Assembly: GCA_025936045.1 (NCBI GenBank)
Contig: JAICUB010000011.1
Span: 1-64,000, forward strand
Reading direction: 5' to 3'
Source of the DNA: Polyangiaceae bacterium
GTDB taxonomy: Bacteria; Myxococcota_A; Polyangia; Polyangiales; Polyangiaceae
DNA length: 64,000 nucleotides
Made by a program: the position numbers and the translations under genes. A model generated the notes under the pieces. The model was not told where the DNA came from. It did not search any database and saw only the letters and a program-made list of their open reading frames with translations. Positions 1-8,364 of this stretch are shown here, piece after piece. Every line of letters starts with the position of its first letter. Within the stretch, counting starts at the first letter, position 1.

Positions 1-599
1 GATTCGCGAAAGGTGGTCGCGTTCACGCGGGCTTGGCCGCCGACATACGCGATGCGGCGGTGGCCGAGGTCGAAGAGGTACTGGCCGACGGCGCGACCGG
101 CGCCGACGTTGTCGCTCCGGAGCACGTCGACGCCCGTGAAGTCGTCGTCGGGTGAAATCAGCGCGACGGCGATGCCGGAGCGGCGCGCGGCGTCGATCAT
201 CGCGCGCTCGTGACGCCCGCAGCGCGCGAACACGAGGCCGTCGACGCGCCGCTCACGCACCCACGACGTGACGGTGGTCGCGTCGTAGTGCTCGCGGATG
301 ACGAGCGAACCGACGAGGAGCGAGATGTGCTTGCTCGTGAGCTCGGCTTCGATGCCGGCGAGGATCTGCGCGATCCATTGACCCTGCGTGTCTTCGATCA
401 CGAAGCCGACGCAGCCGGCGCGCCCGAGCGAGAAGTTGCGCGCCGTCGTCCAGGGCGTGTAGGCGAGCTTCTGAATGACCTTGGTGACGCGGGCGCGCAC
501 CTCGGGACTCGCGTAGCCGCCGTTGATGACGCGCGAAACCGTGCTCTTCGACACGCGCGCGTGGCGCGCTACCTCGGCGATGTCTGCCCGGCGCGCCAC
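1..599 (-). CDS. LacI-family transcriptional regulator (3' end outside window)
   Basis: Sugar- or effector-responsive DNA-binding repressor of the LacI/GalR family. I translated the minus strand directly: the GTG at 599-597 opens a frame with no stop to base 1, about 199 codons, so the C-terminal part is missing. The N-terminus shows the classic LacI helix-turn-helix (IAEVAR...VSKSTVSRVING, residues about 6-28) followed by the hinge helix region. Next comes the start of the periplasmic-binding-protein-like effector domain (GFVIEDTQG, VDGLVFARCG, GHRRIAYVGG). The start directly abuts the TGA of the upstream thioredoxin gene (602-600) and has a purine-rich GCGGGAGA just before it, so it is probably translationally coupled to that gene. 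The target and effector cannot be told from the sequence. The family assignment is secure. Confidence 0.9.
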   Translation of the reverse strand, partial: MARRADIAEVARHARVSKSTVSRVINGGYASPEVRARVTKVIQKLAYTPWTTARNFSLGRAGCVGFVIEDTQGQWIAQILAGIEAELTSKHISLLVGSLVIREHYDATTVTSWVRERRVDGLVFARCGRHERAMIDAARRSGIAVALISPDDDFTGVDVLRSDNVGAGRAVGQYLFDLGHRRIAYVGGQARVNATTFRE

Positions 600-1280
600 T
601 CAGTCTCCCGCTTTCGACAGCAAGCTCGAGAGACTCTCGAAGTCCGAATCATCGACTGCGCCGCGCACGCGGCAGCGTATCTTCCCCTTGGCGTCGACCA
701 GAAGGTGTTGCGGCAGGTCCGGGTCCGGGTCCACGCCGGCCGCCGCGAGCCAATCCGTCCGTTCCTTGCCCTCGCGCAGCCAGTACGTCGCTTTGAGCCC
801 GGTTTGAGGCTGATTGCCGAGGAACGCCCCGAGTTGCCGCTCGTCGTCGTCGAGCGAGACGAACGTCACCTTGAAGTTTTTCCCCTGCCCCTTCAGCCGT
901 GATTGCCAGGTGAGCAAGCGCGGGATCTCCTCTTTGCAGGGCACGCACCAGGCGGCCCAGAAGTTTACCCACGTGAATCCGGAAAACCCGGGCTCGGCGG
1001 GCAGGTCGGCAACGCCCTCGGCCGCCTTGCGACCCATCGGCTTCTTTTGGGGTACGGCTTGTCCGCCGGACTCGAGCTTGCCGTCGCAGAGCGCGCGATG
1101 CGGCTTCTTCGGCGCGGGCGCGGCCGTCGCCGAGGCGGTGACCGGAGTCGCGACGGCTTGCGTCGCCGGCGCCTGAACGGCCTGGCTCCGCTCCGCCGTG
1201 ACTTCACCTTCGTGCTTCTTGTCGCTTTCGCACGCGACCGCGGCGAGTGCGAGAGCGCACAAGAGGCCCTTGCCGTTCAC
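600..1280 (-). CDS. TlpA/ResA-like thioredoxin lipoprotein
   Basis: Predicted envelope-anchored thiol-disulfide oxidoreductase of 226 residues. The GTG start at 1280 overlaps the stop of the upstream gene (GTGA). It gives a short signal peptide ending in a lipobox (L-A-A-V-A-C17), then an Ala/Pro/Thr-rich linker (about residues 22-60). A TlpA-type thioredoxin domain follows, with the active site W111-C-V-P-C115, a WVNFWAAWC strand and the expected downstream proline region. Larger upstream starts would run antiparallel through no known domain and are rejected. It sits in a minus-strand row with a VKOR-DsbA-like fusion and an OmpA-like membrane protein, so a role in making or reshuffling disulfides in envelope proteins is likely. 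The substrate is unknown. Confidence 0.88.
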   Translation of the reverse strand: MNGKGLLCALALAAVACESDKKHEGEVTAERSQAVQAPATQAVATPVTASATAAPAPKKPHRALCDGKLESGGQAVPQKKPMGRKAAEGVADLPAEPGFSGFTWVNFWAAWCVPCKEEIPRLLTWQSRLKGQGKNFKVTFVSLDDDERQLGAFLGNQPQTGLKATYWLREGKERTDWLAAAGVDPDPDLPQHLLVDAKGKIRCRVRGAVDDSDFESLSSLLSKAGD

Positions 1281-2017
1281 AGCCGACAATCCACCCACGA
1301 TACGAACGCGCTCCGATTGATGGCTTCCTCGTCGCATTTTTCGTTGGGGCGAGAAGTAGGCCAACTGCAGTAGTCCTTCGAGAGCTGTGCGAACTCGTTG
1401 CCGAGCCAGAGCAAGCCGACCTTCTTGTCGATCTCCGGATCGTTGGCGACGCTCGTGAGGTGGTACATTACCGAGTTCGCGCGCCGGTGTGAAAGGGCGT
1501 TGTTTTTGGCCTGATTCCCCGTCTTGGAGGCGCGTGCGACCACGAAGAAGTAGCGGGCGCCTTTGCGCTCGAACCACTTGTCCTCGAGCAGCTTCTTCGC
1601 GCCGTCGTCGAGGTCCTGCATGCCCTCGTCGAACAGGATGACGGCGCCGCGATCTTTGAGCGGCGTGAAGAGCTCGTTGAAGTCGGAATCGCTGATCGAC
1701 GCGAACGTCTTCACGTCGGCGGGCTTGCAGCCGCGCCGCGTCTCGTCTTGCGCGAGCCCGCAGGAGTGGAGCACGCGCTCGAGCACCTCTTTGAAGCGCG
1801 GCGTGCAGTAAGCGACCTCGGCCTGATCGGCGATGGCCACCTTCGGTTTTTCACCTGGATGCTCGAGCCGGTCCGTCGCGGAGCTCACCCACATGCGCAC
1901 GCTGATGGTCGCGAGCGTGAGCAGCGCGACCACGCCGCTCGCACCGAGCCAACCGGCGAGCGCCGACATGCCGCCCGCGGGGCCGGGCGGCGTCGGCTGG
2001 GCACCGGCGGCCGTCAC
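1277..2017 (-). CDS. Membrane-anchored protein with OmpA-like C-terminal region
   Basis: Protein of 246 residues starting at a GTG that overlaps the stop of the VKOR gene (GTGA). It has a Pro/Gly-rich N-terminal tail, one transmembrane segment (about residues 20-42, WLGASGVVALLTLA...) and a soluble region containing several cysteines. The C-terminal half resembles an OmpA/MotB peptidoglycan-binding domain: a GAVILFDEG strand, a later ALSHRRANSVMYHL helix like the OmpA NxxLSxxRA motif, and INRSAFVSW near the end. The match is weak and was judged by eye. The extra cysteines fit its place between two thiol-redox genes and could make it a client or partner of them, which is inference. Confidence 0.7.
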   Translation of the reverse strand: MTAAGAQPTPPGPAGGMSALAGWLGASGVVALLTLATISVRMWVSSATDRLEHPGEKPKVAIADQAEVAYCTPRFKEVLERVLHSCGLAQDETRRGCKPADVKTFASISDSDFNELFTPLKDRGAVILFDEGMQDLDDGAKKLLEDKWFERKGARYFFVVARASKTGNQAKNNALSHRRANSVMYHLTSVANDPEIDKKVGLLWLGNEFAQLSKDYCSWPTSRPNEKCDEEAINRSAFVSWVDCRL

Positions 2018-3210
2018 TTGAGCACCTCGGGCGCGAGGTTCGCGAGCATGAAGCGCAGGCCCATGTCCGTGTCCTCGTCGCAGACGCGCTTCGACCCGAG
2101 GTACATCTGCGGCGTCGACACCGGGATGGCGTTGTCCGACGCGAAGTGAAGGTGCTGATTCAAGAGCACGTCCGTCTTGCGATCGTCGACGCACTTCAGG
2201 AGGTCGCCGCCCCAGCGTTGCTTGATGGCGGCCCGCAGCACGTCCTTGCCCGCCTTGCCCGCACGCGTCAGATAGACCTGCTCGTCGTAGGCCCACTCGA
2301 GCACCTGGCGCGTGCGATCTCCGCCGCAAAGCACGGCTTTGGAGACGATGCAGGCGCCCGGATGCAGCGGCGTGTCGAGCATCCAATTGCACTCGCTGTC
2401 GAGCGGAAACATCACGAGCTCCACGTCGAGCCGCTCGAAGACGCCCTCGTCGAGCAGCCGCTCGTGAAACGCGCGACAGGTCGGACACAGCGGATCCTCG
2501 AACAACATGACCGGCTGGATCGCGCGGCTGCCGTGGATCTTGAGCGGCGCGCCGACGCTCATCTTCGGCTGCTTGAGCGCGCCGCATTTGCCGAGGTACG
2601 GCCGTTCGTCGGGGACGCTCGAGGCGTAGACGACGGCCGGGACGAGCGTCGTCACGCCGAGCGCCGCGAGCCAGCCGAGCGGGAAGAAAAACGCGAGCCG
2701 CGGCCGCGCCTCACCCTTCAGGGTGAAGAGACCGGTCACGGCGCCGACGGCGAGCAGCAGCGAGGAGATGTAGATGCCGACGCAAGTCTTGCAGAGGTGT
2801 CCTAGCTTCGTGATGCTGATCGTCAGCATCACGAGCGAGACGAGCAGCGGCGTGATGCCGACACCCGCGAAGAAGCCGAGCGCCAGCTTCGGCGCGCGCT
2901 CGCGCGAGAGCCACAGATAGAGCGCGAAGCCGCCGAAAAACGCGAAGGCACCCAGCGCGAACAGAGAAATCGGCACGCCGCCCCACATCGATTCGCGAAA
3001 GAACGCGGAGTAGGGGCTGTACATCGCGGCGCGACACGCCTCGGCCTCGGAGGTCGGCGGCGCGCCTGGAATGAAGCTGCAGTGTACGTCGTGCAGGCCC
3101 CGATCCAGATGCTCGGCGTAATCCATCGTCGAGTACGAGGCGAAGAGCAGGCCGAGCAGCGAGCCGACGAGCGCAAGCGTGGCGTGAAATCGTGAGCTCG
3201 GACCGAGCAT
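2014..3210 (-). CDS. VKOR-DsbA-like fusion (disulfide bond formation)
   Basis: Predicted de novo disulfide-forming enzyme that couples quinone reduction to oxidation of envelope proteins. With the ATG at 3210 it has 398 residues. The N-terminal half is a vitamin K epoxide reductase domain: several membrane segments, loop cysteines C44 and C59, and the quinone-proximal pair C139-K-T-C142. The C-terminal half is a DsbA-type thioredoxin domain with C241-P-T-C244 and a long helical insertion. The fused arrangement lets electrons pass from substrate to the thioredoxin, then VKOR, then quinone. The start is not certain: a GTG near 3269 would add about 20 residues. The stop overlaps the next gene by GTGA. 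Neighbours are a PKD lipoprotein upstream and a TlpA-like protein downstream. Confidence 0.88.
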   Translation of the reverse strand: MLGPSSRFHATLALVGSLLGLLFASYSTMDYAEHLDRGLHDVHCSFIPGAPPTSEAEACRAAMYSPYSAFFRESMWGGVPISLFALGAFAFFGGFALYLWLSRERAPKLALGFFAGVGITPLLVSLVMLTISITKLGHLCKTCVGIYISSLLLAVGAVTGLFTLKGEARPRLAFFFPLGWLAALGVTTLVPAVVYASSVPDERPYLGKCGALKQPKMSVGAPLKIHGSRAIQPVMLFEDPLCPTCRAFHERLLDEGVFERLDVELVMFPLDSECNWMLDTPLHPGACIVSKAVLCGGDRTRQVLEWAYDEQVYLTRAGKAGKDVLRAAIKQRWGGDLLKCVDDRKTDVLLNQHLHFASDNAIPVSTPQMYLGSKRVCDEDTDMGLRFMLANLAPEVLK

Positions 3211-3335
3211 TCGCTCGGCAGCTTTCCAACCGGCCGGCCACAGGTCAAGCACTAGAGCGGTTTTCGTCACCGGACCGGTCGCGAAGGCGATGAAAAAACC
3301 GCTCGAGGCGCGAAAGCGGCCGGTCGCGGCCCCGC

Positions 3336-4478
3336 TCAGCGCACGTGTACGCTGAGACTCGACGACGCGGTTCGGCCGGTCGGATCGGTGACGCTCAAGA
3401 GGAGCCCGTAGTTGCCCTTTTGGTCGGGCACGAACGACGGATCTGCGAGGTGCGGGTCGTCGAGCTTGGCCATGCTGCGCGCGGGCAGCTCGCCGAACGA
3501 CCACGCATAGCTGAACACGGCGGCATGCGTCGCGCATTCCGGAAGCGTGTCCGAGTCGACCACGCCGGCGCCGAGCGTCACCTCGTCACCGACCGTAGGC
3601 ATCGCGGGTGCGGACTCGGTGGCGGCGATGACCGGAGGGTTATTGCCGCACGCCGACGCGTCGACCGTCACGGCGGTCGGCTCGCTCGCGCGCCCGGTCG
3701 GGTCAGTCACGACCAGCGTCGCGACGTATTCGCCCTCCGCGTCCGTGACGAACGTCGGGGCACTCGCGCTCGGATCGTCGAGACTCGCGGCGCTTCCGTC
3801 GGGCACCTCGTCGAGGGACCACGCGTACGTGAAGTCGGCGGCGTGCGCGTTGCAGCCGTCGAGCGTGTCTTCGTCGCTCACGTCCGCGCCGAGCTTGATG
3901 CTGTCGCCGAGGTACGCCGCCGGATCGGAGCTCGTCGCCGTGGCGCTCGGCGCGTGGCCGCCGCAGGGGTCGACCACCACCGTCGCCGAGGCCGGCGCGC
4001 TCGCGACCGTGCCGTTCGAGACCACGAGCTTTAGCTCGTAGCTGCCGCCGTCGTTCGGCAAGAACGTCGGCACGGCGGCCTTCGTGTTCAAGAGCGTCGG
4101 CTGCGCGCCTTCGGGCGTTTCGGCGAGCGACCACGCGTAGGTGAGCTTGCGGGCGGCGGGGTCGGTCGAGCAGGCCGCGGTCACGAGGACGGGCTCGCCG
4201 ATGCGGCCGTCGAGCGGCGCGGTGACCGGCTTACACACGACTTGCGTCGTGTTCGGCGCGAACGCGACGATCAGCGCCGTGGGCGCGCCCGCTTCCGCGT
4301 GCTCGGACGCGCCGCAGCCCAAAGCCGACAGCGATGCGAACGAAGCCGCGACCACGCCGAGCGAGCGACACCGCCTTGCCCACCTGGTCGTACCCCGGGC
4401 GGAGGGCCCCACCGTGCTCGGTGCGGCGAGAACCGTCGTGGTGGCGTTCGCGCGAGCGAAAGGCGACGCGTGGGACAT
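3336..4478 (-). CDS. PKD-type repeat lipoprotein
   Basis: Secreted, surface-type lipoprotein of up to 380 residues. A basic N-terminus leads to a hydrophobic stretch ending in a lipobox (L-S-A-L-G-C, C about 55). After the cysteine come three similar immunoglobulin-like modules of about 90-100 residues. Each contains a variant of Y-A-W-S-L/F (D/E/A)xP, then a VP/AP-T-F-(L/V)P line and LVV(S/T)DPTGRAS, the hallmarks of PKD/REJ-like folds. Such modules usually serve protein-protein or carbohydrate contacts on the cell surface. The start could be an internal GTG in the same frame that would shorten the tail before the signal. It is the first gene of the minus-strand row leading to VKOR and TlpA-like genes, but a functional link is not shown. 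Confidence 0.8.
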   Translation of the reverse strand: MSHASPFARANATTTVLAAPSTVGPSARGTTRWARRCRSLGVVAASFASLSALGCGASEHAEAGAPTALIVAFAPNTTQVVCKPVTAPLDGRIGEPVLVTAACSTDPAARKLTYAWSLAETPEGAQPTLLNTKAAVPTFLPNDGGSYELKLVVSNGTVASAPASATVVVDPCGGHAPSATATSSDPAAYLGDSIKLGADVSDEDTLDGCNAHAADFTYAWSLDEVPDGSAASLDDPSASAPTFVTDAEGEYVATLVVTDPTGRASEPTAVTVDASACGNNPPVIAATESAPAMPTVGDEVTLGAGVVDSDTLPECATHAAVFSYAWSFGELPARSMAKLDDPHLADPSFVPDQKGNYGLLLSVTDPTGRTASSSLSVHVR

Positions 4479-4619
4479 GGGGCGAGCGCTCGAACGGCAC
4501 GCCCGCCGCGCCGGTTAAGCAGGAAGCGAGTCAGTCTCGCGCGGCGATTTTCCCCGCCGACGCGCGCCGGCGTGCCCCCCAACATACCCAAAACTGCCGG
4601 GCATCTCGAGCGTACGAGT

Positions 4620-5723
4620 ATGCTGCGCGCCGTGCACCCCCGTCCGCGCCGCGCGTCGTGGTGGCTCGGTTTTGCCTGGTCGCTCGCGTGGCTCACGCTC
4701 GCGCGCGCGTCACGGGCTGACGGGAAGGACGCGAGGACCAGCGGCGGAACGCCCGCCGAAGCTCCAGCCGCGGCGCTCGGCGCGCTGCCGCCGCGGGTTC
4801 ACGTCACGTACGCGCTCGGAGCGGATTGTCCCCCGCCCGACGCGTTCGAAGCCGAGCTCGACGCGCGCTTGGGCCCCACGTGGAAGGCCGCACCGGACGA
4901 GCTCGCGCGCAATTTGTCGATCGCCGAGAGCGTGACCGGTGATTACCGAAGCGTGCGGATGGAGTACACCGACGAGGACGGGCGGACGATCACGCGGAGC
5001 GTGAGCGCTCCGACGTGTTCGGAGGCGCTTTCGATGATGGGCGTCGTCACCGCGGTCGCAATCGAAGCGCAGCGGCAAATAGCAGCGCCAAAATCCGCAG
5101 CGGCGCGAGAAACCACGCCCCCCGCAGGCCGCGCAAACGCGGTGGTTGCGCGACGTGAAATGCCAACCGCGCGCGACAACATCGTTGCGCGCCCGTCCAC
5201 GCTCGTGCACGAAGCGGGGCTGCGCTTCGGTGTTTCAACGGGTTTCGGCCCGCGCGCCGCGCTCGGTGCAGGTGCGGAATGGGGGCTCGTCGTCGATGAC
5301 CAGCTCGAGGTGCGCGCAGCGCTCGAGGGTCGCGACACCGCCAACGTGAAAGCCGCGGATGGACGCGCGCGCTTCCGCTCGCTCGCTGCACGCGGAGACG
5401 TGTGCGTCGCGACACTAAAGCTTGCCGCATGGGCCGGTGTACCTATGTGCGCCGGACTCGAAGCGGGCGTGCTCTGGGCAGAAGGCGTGTATTCACCGCC
5501 GGCCGTGACGTTCGAGCGGTCGCGTTACGTGCCGTGGCTCGCCGGCCTCGTGACCCCGCGCGTTCGCCTATCGAGTTTACGGGCTTATCTCGAATTGGTT
5601 CCGGAAATCCGCGTGCCCTTCGCCGGGCATAGGTTCGTGTTCGAGCAGCCGGTTCGACCCGCGTACACGACCCCGGGCATCGCATTCGGGCTGAGTCTCG
5701 GAGCCGGCATACGATTTCACTGA
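4620..5723 (+). CDS. Secreted hypothetical protein upstream of an ECF sigma module
   Basis: I do not recognise a named family. The ATG at 4620 gives 367 residues with a clear signal peptide (W-W-L-G-F-A-W-S-L-A-W-L, then cleavage near ARASRA-D). The first half of the mature protein (about 55-140) contains two cysteines in a small domain, and the second half is rich in alternating polar/hydrophobic strands ending in an aromatic residue plus H (GAGIRFH), which suggests a small outer-membrane barrel. The gene diverges from the PKD lipoprotein and is followed within about 40 bases by an ECF sigma factor. In myxobacteria this order (envelope protein, sigma factor, membrane protein) is common, so it may be sensed by or belong to that system; this is inference. 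Confidence 0.7.
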   Translation: MLRAVHPRPRRASWWLGFAWSLAWLTLARASRADGKDARTSGGTPAEAPAAALGALPPRVHVTYALGADCPPPDAFEAELDARLGPTWKAAPDELARNLSIAESVTGDYRSVRMEYTDEDGRTITRSVSAPTCSEALSMMGVVTAVAIEAQRQIAAPKSAAARETTPPAGRANAVVARREMPTARDNIVARPSTLVHEAGLRFGVSTGFGPRAALGAGAEWGLVVDDQLEVRAALEGRDTANVKAADGRARFRSLAARGDVCVATLKLAAWAGVPMCAGLEAGVLWAEGVYSPPAVTFERSRYVPWLAGLVTPRVRLSSLRAYLELVPEIRVPFAGHRFVFEQPVRPAYTTPGIAFGLSLGAGIRFH

Positions 5724-5763
5724 TCGGATTCGACGTTGTCGGGGATTGACCGAGTGGAGGACG

Positions 5764-6351
5764 GTGAGCTCGAGTGCCGTAGTCCGAAATCCGCCGGAAG
5801 CGGCTGCAACGCCCGACCTTTCCATGCCGGGAGATCGCGCGGAAGCGTTCGCGCGCGCTCACGTGGATTTCGCGTGGCGGGTCGCGCGCAGACTCGGGCT
5901 CGCTCCCGCCGACGCCGACGACGTCGCCCAGAAAGCCATGCTGATCGCGACGAGCAAGCTGGACTCGGTAAAGCCGGGCAGCGAACAGGCCTTCGTGTAC
6001 GGCACCGTCGCGAACCTCGTGAGCAAGGTGTTTCGCTCGCGGCGGCGGCATCCCGAGGAGCCGGAAGAAGCGGCAGAAGAGCCGCTCGACCACGAAGCGA
6101 ACCCGGAGCGCCTGCTCGAGCAGCGGCGCGCGCGCGGGACGCTCGACGCGATTTTGGCGGCGCTCACGCCCGATTTGCGCGCGGCCTTCGTGCTCTTCGA
6201 AATCGAAGGCTTGAGCCAGCCGGAGATCGCAGAGGCGCTCGGGATCCCGCTCGGCACCGTCGCCTCGCGCCTCAGGCGCGCACGGGAAGAGTTCACGCGC
6301 GTCGCGGTTCGGCGCGGCGTTTTCTCGAACGACGCAAGGAGGCGCGAATGA
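5764..6351 (+). CDS. ECF-type RNA polymerase sigma factor
   Basis: Alternative sigma factor directing RNA polymerase to a small regulon. Region 2 is visible as FAWRVARRLG...ADDVAQKAML (about residues 35-60). An acidic spacer rich in Glu/Pro follows, then region 4 with a helix-turn-helix (LSQPEIAEALGIPLGTVASRLRRAREEF, about 145-172). The chosen GTG (5764) follows GGAGG at 5756-5760 closely; a TTG at 5746 or an ATG at 5824 is possible. The stop overlaps the ATG of the next gene (ATGA), so sigma factor and membrane protein are translated together, as in sigma/anti-sigma pairs. The class is secure. The signal is unknown. Confidence 0.88.
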   Translation: MSSSAVVRNPPEAAATPDLSMPGDRAEAFARAHVDFAWRVARRLGLAPADADDVAQKAMLIATSKLDSVKPGSEQAFVYGTVANLVSKVFRSRRRHPEEPEEAAEEPLDHEANPERLLEQRRARGTLDAILAALTPDLRAAFVLFEIEGLSQPEIAEALGIPLGTVASRLRRAREEFTRVAVRRGVFSNDARRRE

Positions 6352-7160
6352 GCGAGCCCAAGCGCTGGCTTTTGGACGGACCCCCAGCCGAGATTCGCGC
6401 GTTGCTCGAGCACGCTCGCAGCGAGAGCGCACCGCCGCGCGTGCTGCGAGGCACGCTGGTCGCGCTCGGAACCACGTCGGCAACCACGGCCATGGCGAGC
6501 GCCGGCGCGGCCGCGAGCACGGGAGCAAAGGTCTCGATGTTGGGGATTTTGCTGAAATGGGGCGGCGCCGGCTTGCTCGCGGGAACGGTCGTCGCGGGCG
6601 GCGCCGCGGGCGTCGATCGCCTGGTCGTGAGCCGGCACGCCGTCGCGCATGCGAGCGTCGAGCAAGCGCCTCCGCTCGTCACCGCCGCCAATCCGAGCCC
6701 GGATTTACCGCGCACCCCGGCGCCGCGCACGACGCCGGAGGAGCCCGCCGCCGCCGCAGAAGGGCCGGTCACGGGCTCGAAGCGCGCGCTCGCCGTCTCA
6801 TCACGGGCAAGCGTCGCCTCGGCGGCCCGAGCGGACGAACCTGCACCGCCGCGCGCCGGGCCGCCGACGGAGACGGCGTCGGCGCAAGAGGTCGCGCTCG
6901 TCGACGGCGCGATGAGCGCGCTCCGCGCCGGGGATGCCGCGGGTGCCGCGCGTTCGCTCGCCGGCTACGAGACGCGCTTCGTGCCCGCGCACCTCGAACC
7001 GGAGGTGCTCTTCTTGCGGATGGTCGCCGCGGAGGCGCGCGGGGACGGGAGCGAAGCAGCACGCAACGCCGAGCTCATCGTGGGTCGTTATCCGAAGAGC
7101 CCCGGCGTGGGACGTGCGGAGGAAATCCTGCGCGTGCCGGGCGCCGCTACGAAACACTGA
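6348..7160 (+). CDS. Membrane protein coupled to ECF sigma factor (possible anti-sigma)
   Basis: Protein of 270 residues with a strong AAGGAGG ribosome site (6336-6342) and an ATG that overlaps the sigma-factor stop. A cytoplasmic N-terminal part of about 60 residues is followed by one membrane segment (GILLKWGGAGLLAGTVVAGG, about 65-85). Then comes a long Ala/Pro-rich linker, and the C-terminal 90 residues look TPR-like (LRAGDAAGAARSLAGYE, PEVLFLRMVAAEARG, AELIVGRYPKSPG). The topology fits a trans-membrane anti-sigma factor with a periplasmic sensory/assembly part. I see no zinc-finger anti-sigma motif, so the regulator role rests on gene order and coupling. Confidence 0.7.
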   Translation: MSEPKRWLLDGPPAEIRALLEHARSESAPPRVLRGTLVALGTTSATTAMASAGAAASTGAKVSMLGILLKWGGAGLLAGTVVAGGAAGVDRLVVSRHAVAHASVEQAPPLVTAANPSPDLPRTPAPRTTPEEPAAAAEGPVTGSKRALAVSSRASVASAARADEPAPPRAGPPTETASAQEVALVDGAMSALRAGDAAGAARSLAGYETRFVPAHLEPEVLFLRMVAAEARGDGSEAARNAELIVGRYPKSPGVGRAEEILRVPGAATKH

Positions 7161-7203
7161 TCGAACGGGGAGGGCGTGGGGATGGGCCAAATAGGTGAGG
7201 CTC

Positions 7204-8352
7204 ATGCAATCAAAGTGGCTACGGGGTGCGCTGCACGGGCTCGCGATCGTTACGCTGGTGGGATGCACGGGCACGGAAGCCATCGGGGGAGGTGACGCGA
7301 GCGGGGGGAGCGGCGGGAGCGGAACGGGCGGGGGCGGCGGAACGGGCGGGCTCGGAATCAGCGCGGGAACGGGCGGCAATTCCACGGACGGACCGAGCGA
7401 GAGCGGGGGCAGCGAAACGACGCCCGCGGAGCTCACCGGCAACGATTGCACGACGGAGCTCGTCGCGACGGACGCCACGAGCTATGGCGTGAAGGGCGAA
7501 GGGAGTTTCGAGATCCAATACTTGAAGCCGGGCTCGGAGCTCAGTTTCGATTGGAGCGGGCTCGCCCATAACCTCGCCGGTGATCCGCTCGATGCGGAAG
7601 CCGACATCGACGATCTCGTCGTAGGGCTCGCGCACTTGTCGCTCAGCGAGCTGATTCAACGCTTCACGGACGGCAATGTCACTCAGTCCGACCTCGACGT
7701 CGTGTGGGAGCTTCGCACCGAGGAAGCTCGGACGACGGCAAGCGCGTTCGAGCTCAATCCCGTCGGCGGTTCGACCATGCTGTCGCACGCGGCGCTGCTC
7801 GCTTACTTCGACGTGAACGAGTACCCACCCGCGACGCATACTTATTTCGCGATGGCCAGCCATGGGACCGACGTCGGCTTCGGCGTGCAGGCTTACACGC
7901 TCTTTTACCTCGATCCGACGGCGACCGAGACGACGGTTTCCATCGTCGACCCGACGATGTCGCTTGCCGTGTACACCTCGCCCCCCGACAGCCCGCGGCC
8001 CATGGTCCCGGTCGGGGTCGCTGGAATCGACGTCGACTTCGGCCAACTGACGCATGACACGCGCGGCCGCGCGATCACCGGGCAAGACATCACGAAGGTG
8101 GAGCTCATCGTGACCTCCACCCCCCTCGCGGGAGTGAACCTGAACGCACTCCTCGCCGCGTCGAGAGATCACGTATGGCACCGCTCGCTCTCGAACGAGA
8201 CGTCGGTCAATCTCTCGACGCTGACGGATGACGACGGTGTCCCGTTCGGCGGATTCGAGCGAGGCTACGGGTGGCTGCTCGAGCTCCACGACGGCGGCCT
8301 CGTCCCGTCGCTCGCCTACCTCGTCGTGCTCAGTCCCGGCTGCGAGCCTTAG
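7204..8352 (+). CDS. Lipoprotein with Gly-rich linker, unknown function
   Basis: Lipoprotein of 382 residues. The signal peptide ends in V-T-L-V-G-C, followed by a Gly/Ser/Thr-rich linker (about residues 27-70) of the kind seen in three other lipoproteins of this window. The remaining 300 residues form a globular domain rich in Thr/Asp/Ser with few cysteines and no motif I can name. The ATG at 7204 is preceded by GGTGAGG only three bases away; a GTG at 7195 is an alternative start. The 3' end lies 12 bases from the convergent aminohydroxybenzoate-type operon. It was probably secreted to the outer membrane, and its function is unknown. Confidence 0.72.
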   Translation: MQSKWLRGALHGLAIVTLVGCTGTEAIGGGDASGGSGGSGTGGGGGTGGLGISAGTGGNSTDGPSESGGSETTPAELTGNDCTTELVATDATSYGVKGEGSFEIQYLKPGSELSFDWSGLAHNLAGDPLDAEADIDDLVVGLAHLSLSELIQRFTDGNVTQSDLDVVWELRTEEARTTASAFELNPVGGSTMLSHAALLAYFDVNEYPPATHTYFAMASHGTDVGFGVQAYTLFYLDPTATETTVSIVDPTMSLAVYTSPPDSPRPMVPVGVAGIDVDFGQLTHDTRGRAITGQDITKVELIVTSTPLAGVNLNALLAASRDHVWHRSLSNETSVNLSTLTDDDGVPFGGFERGYGWLLELHDGGLVPSLAYLVVLSPGCEP

Positions 8353-8364
8353 CGCGGTTCGGCG

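Noticed and set aside
7300..7400. Repeated GGCGG-type stretches that look like a tandem DNA repeat.
   Set aside because: They encode the Gly-rich linkers of lipoproteins (also near 49000, 53700 and 60150). This is coding low complexity and not a CRISPR or mobile repeat.
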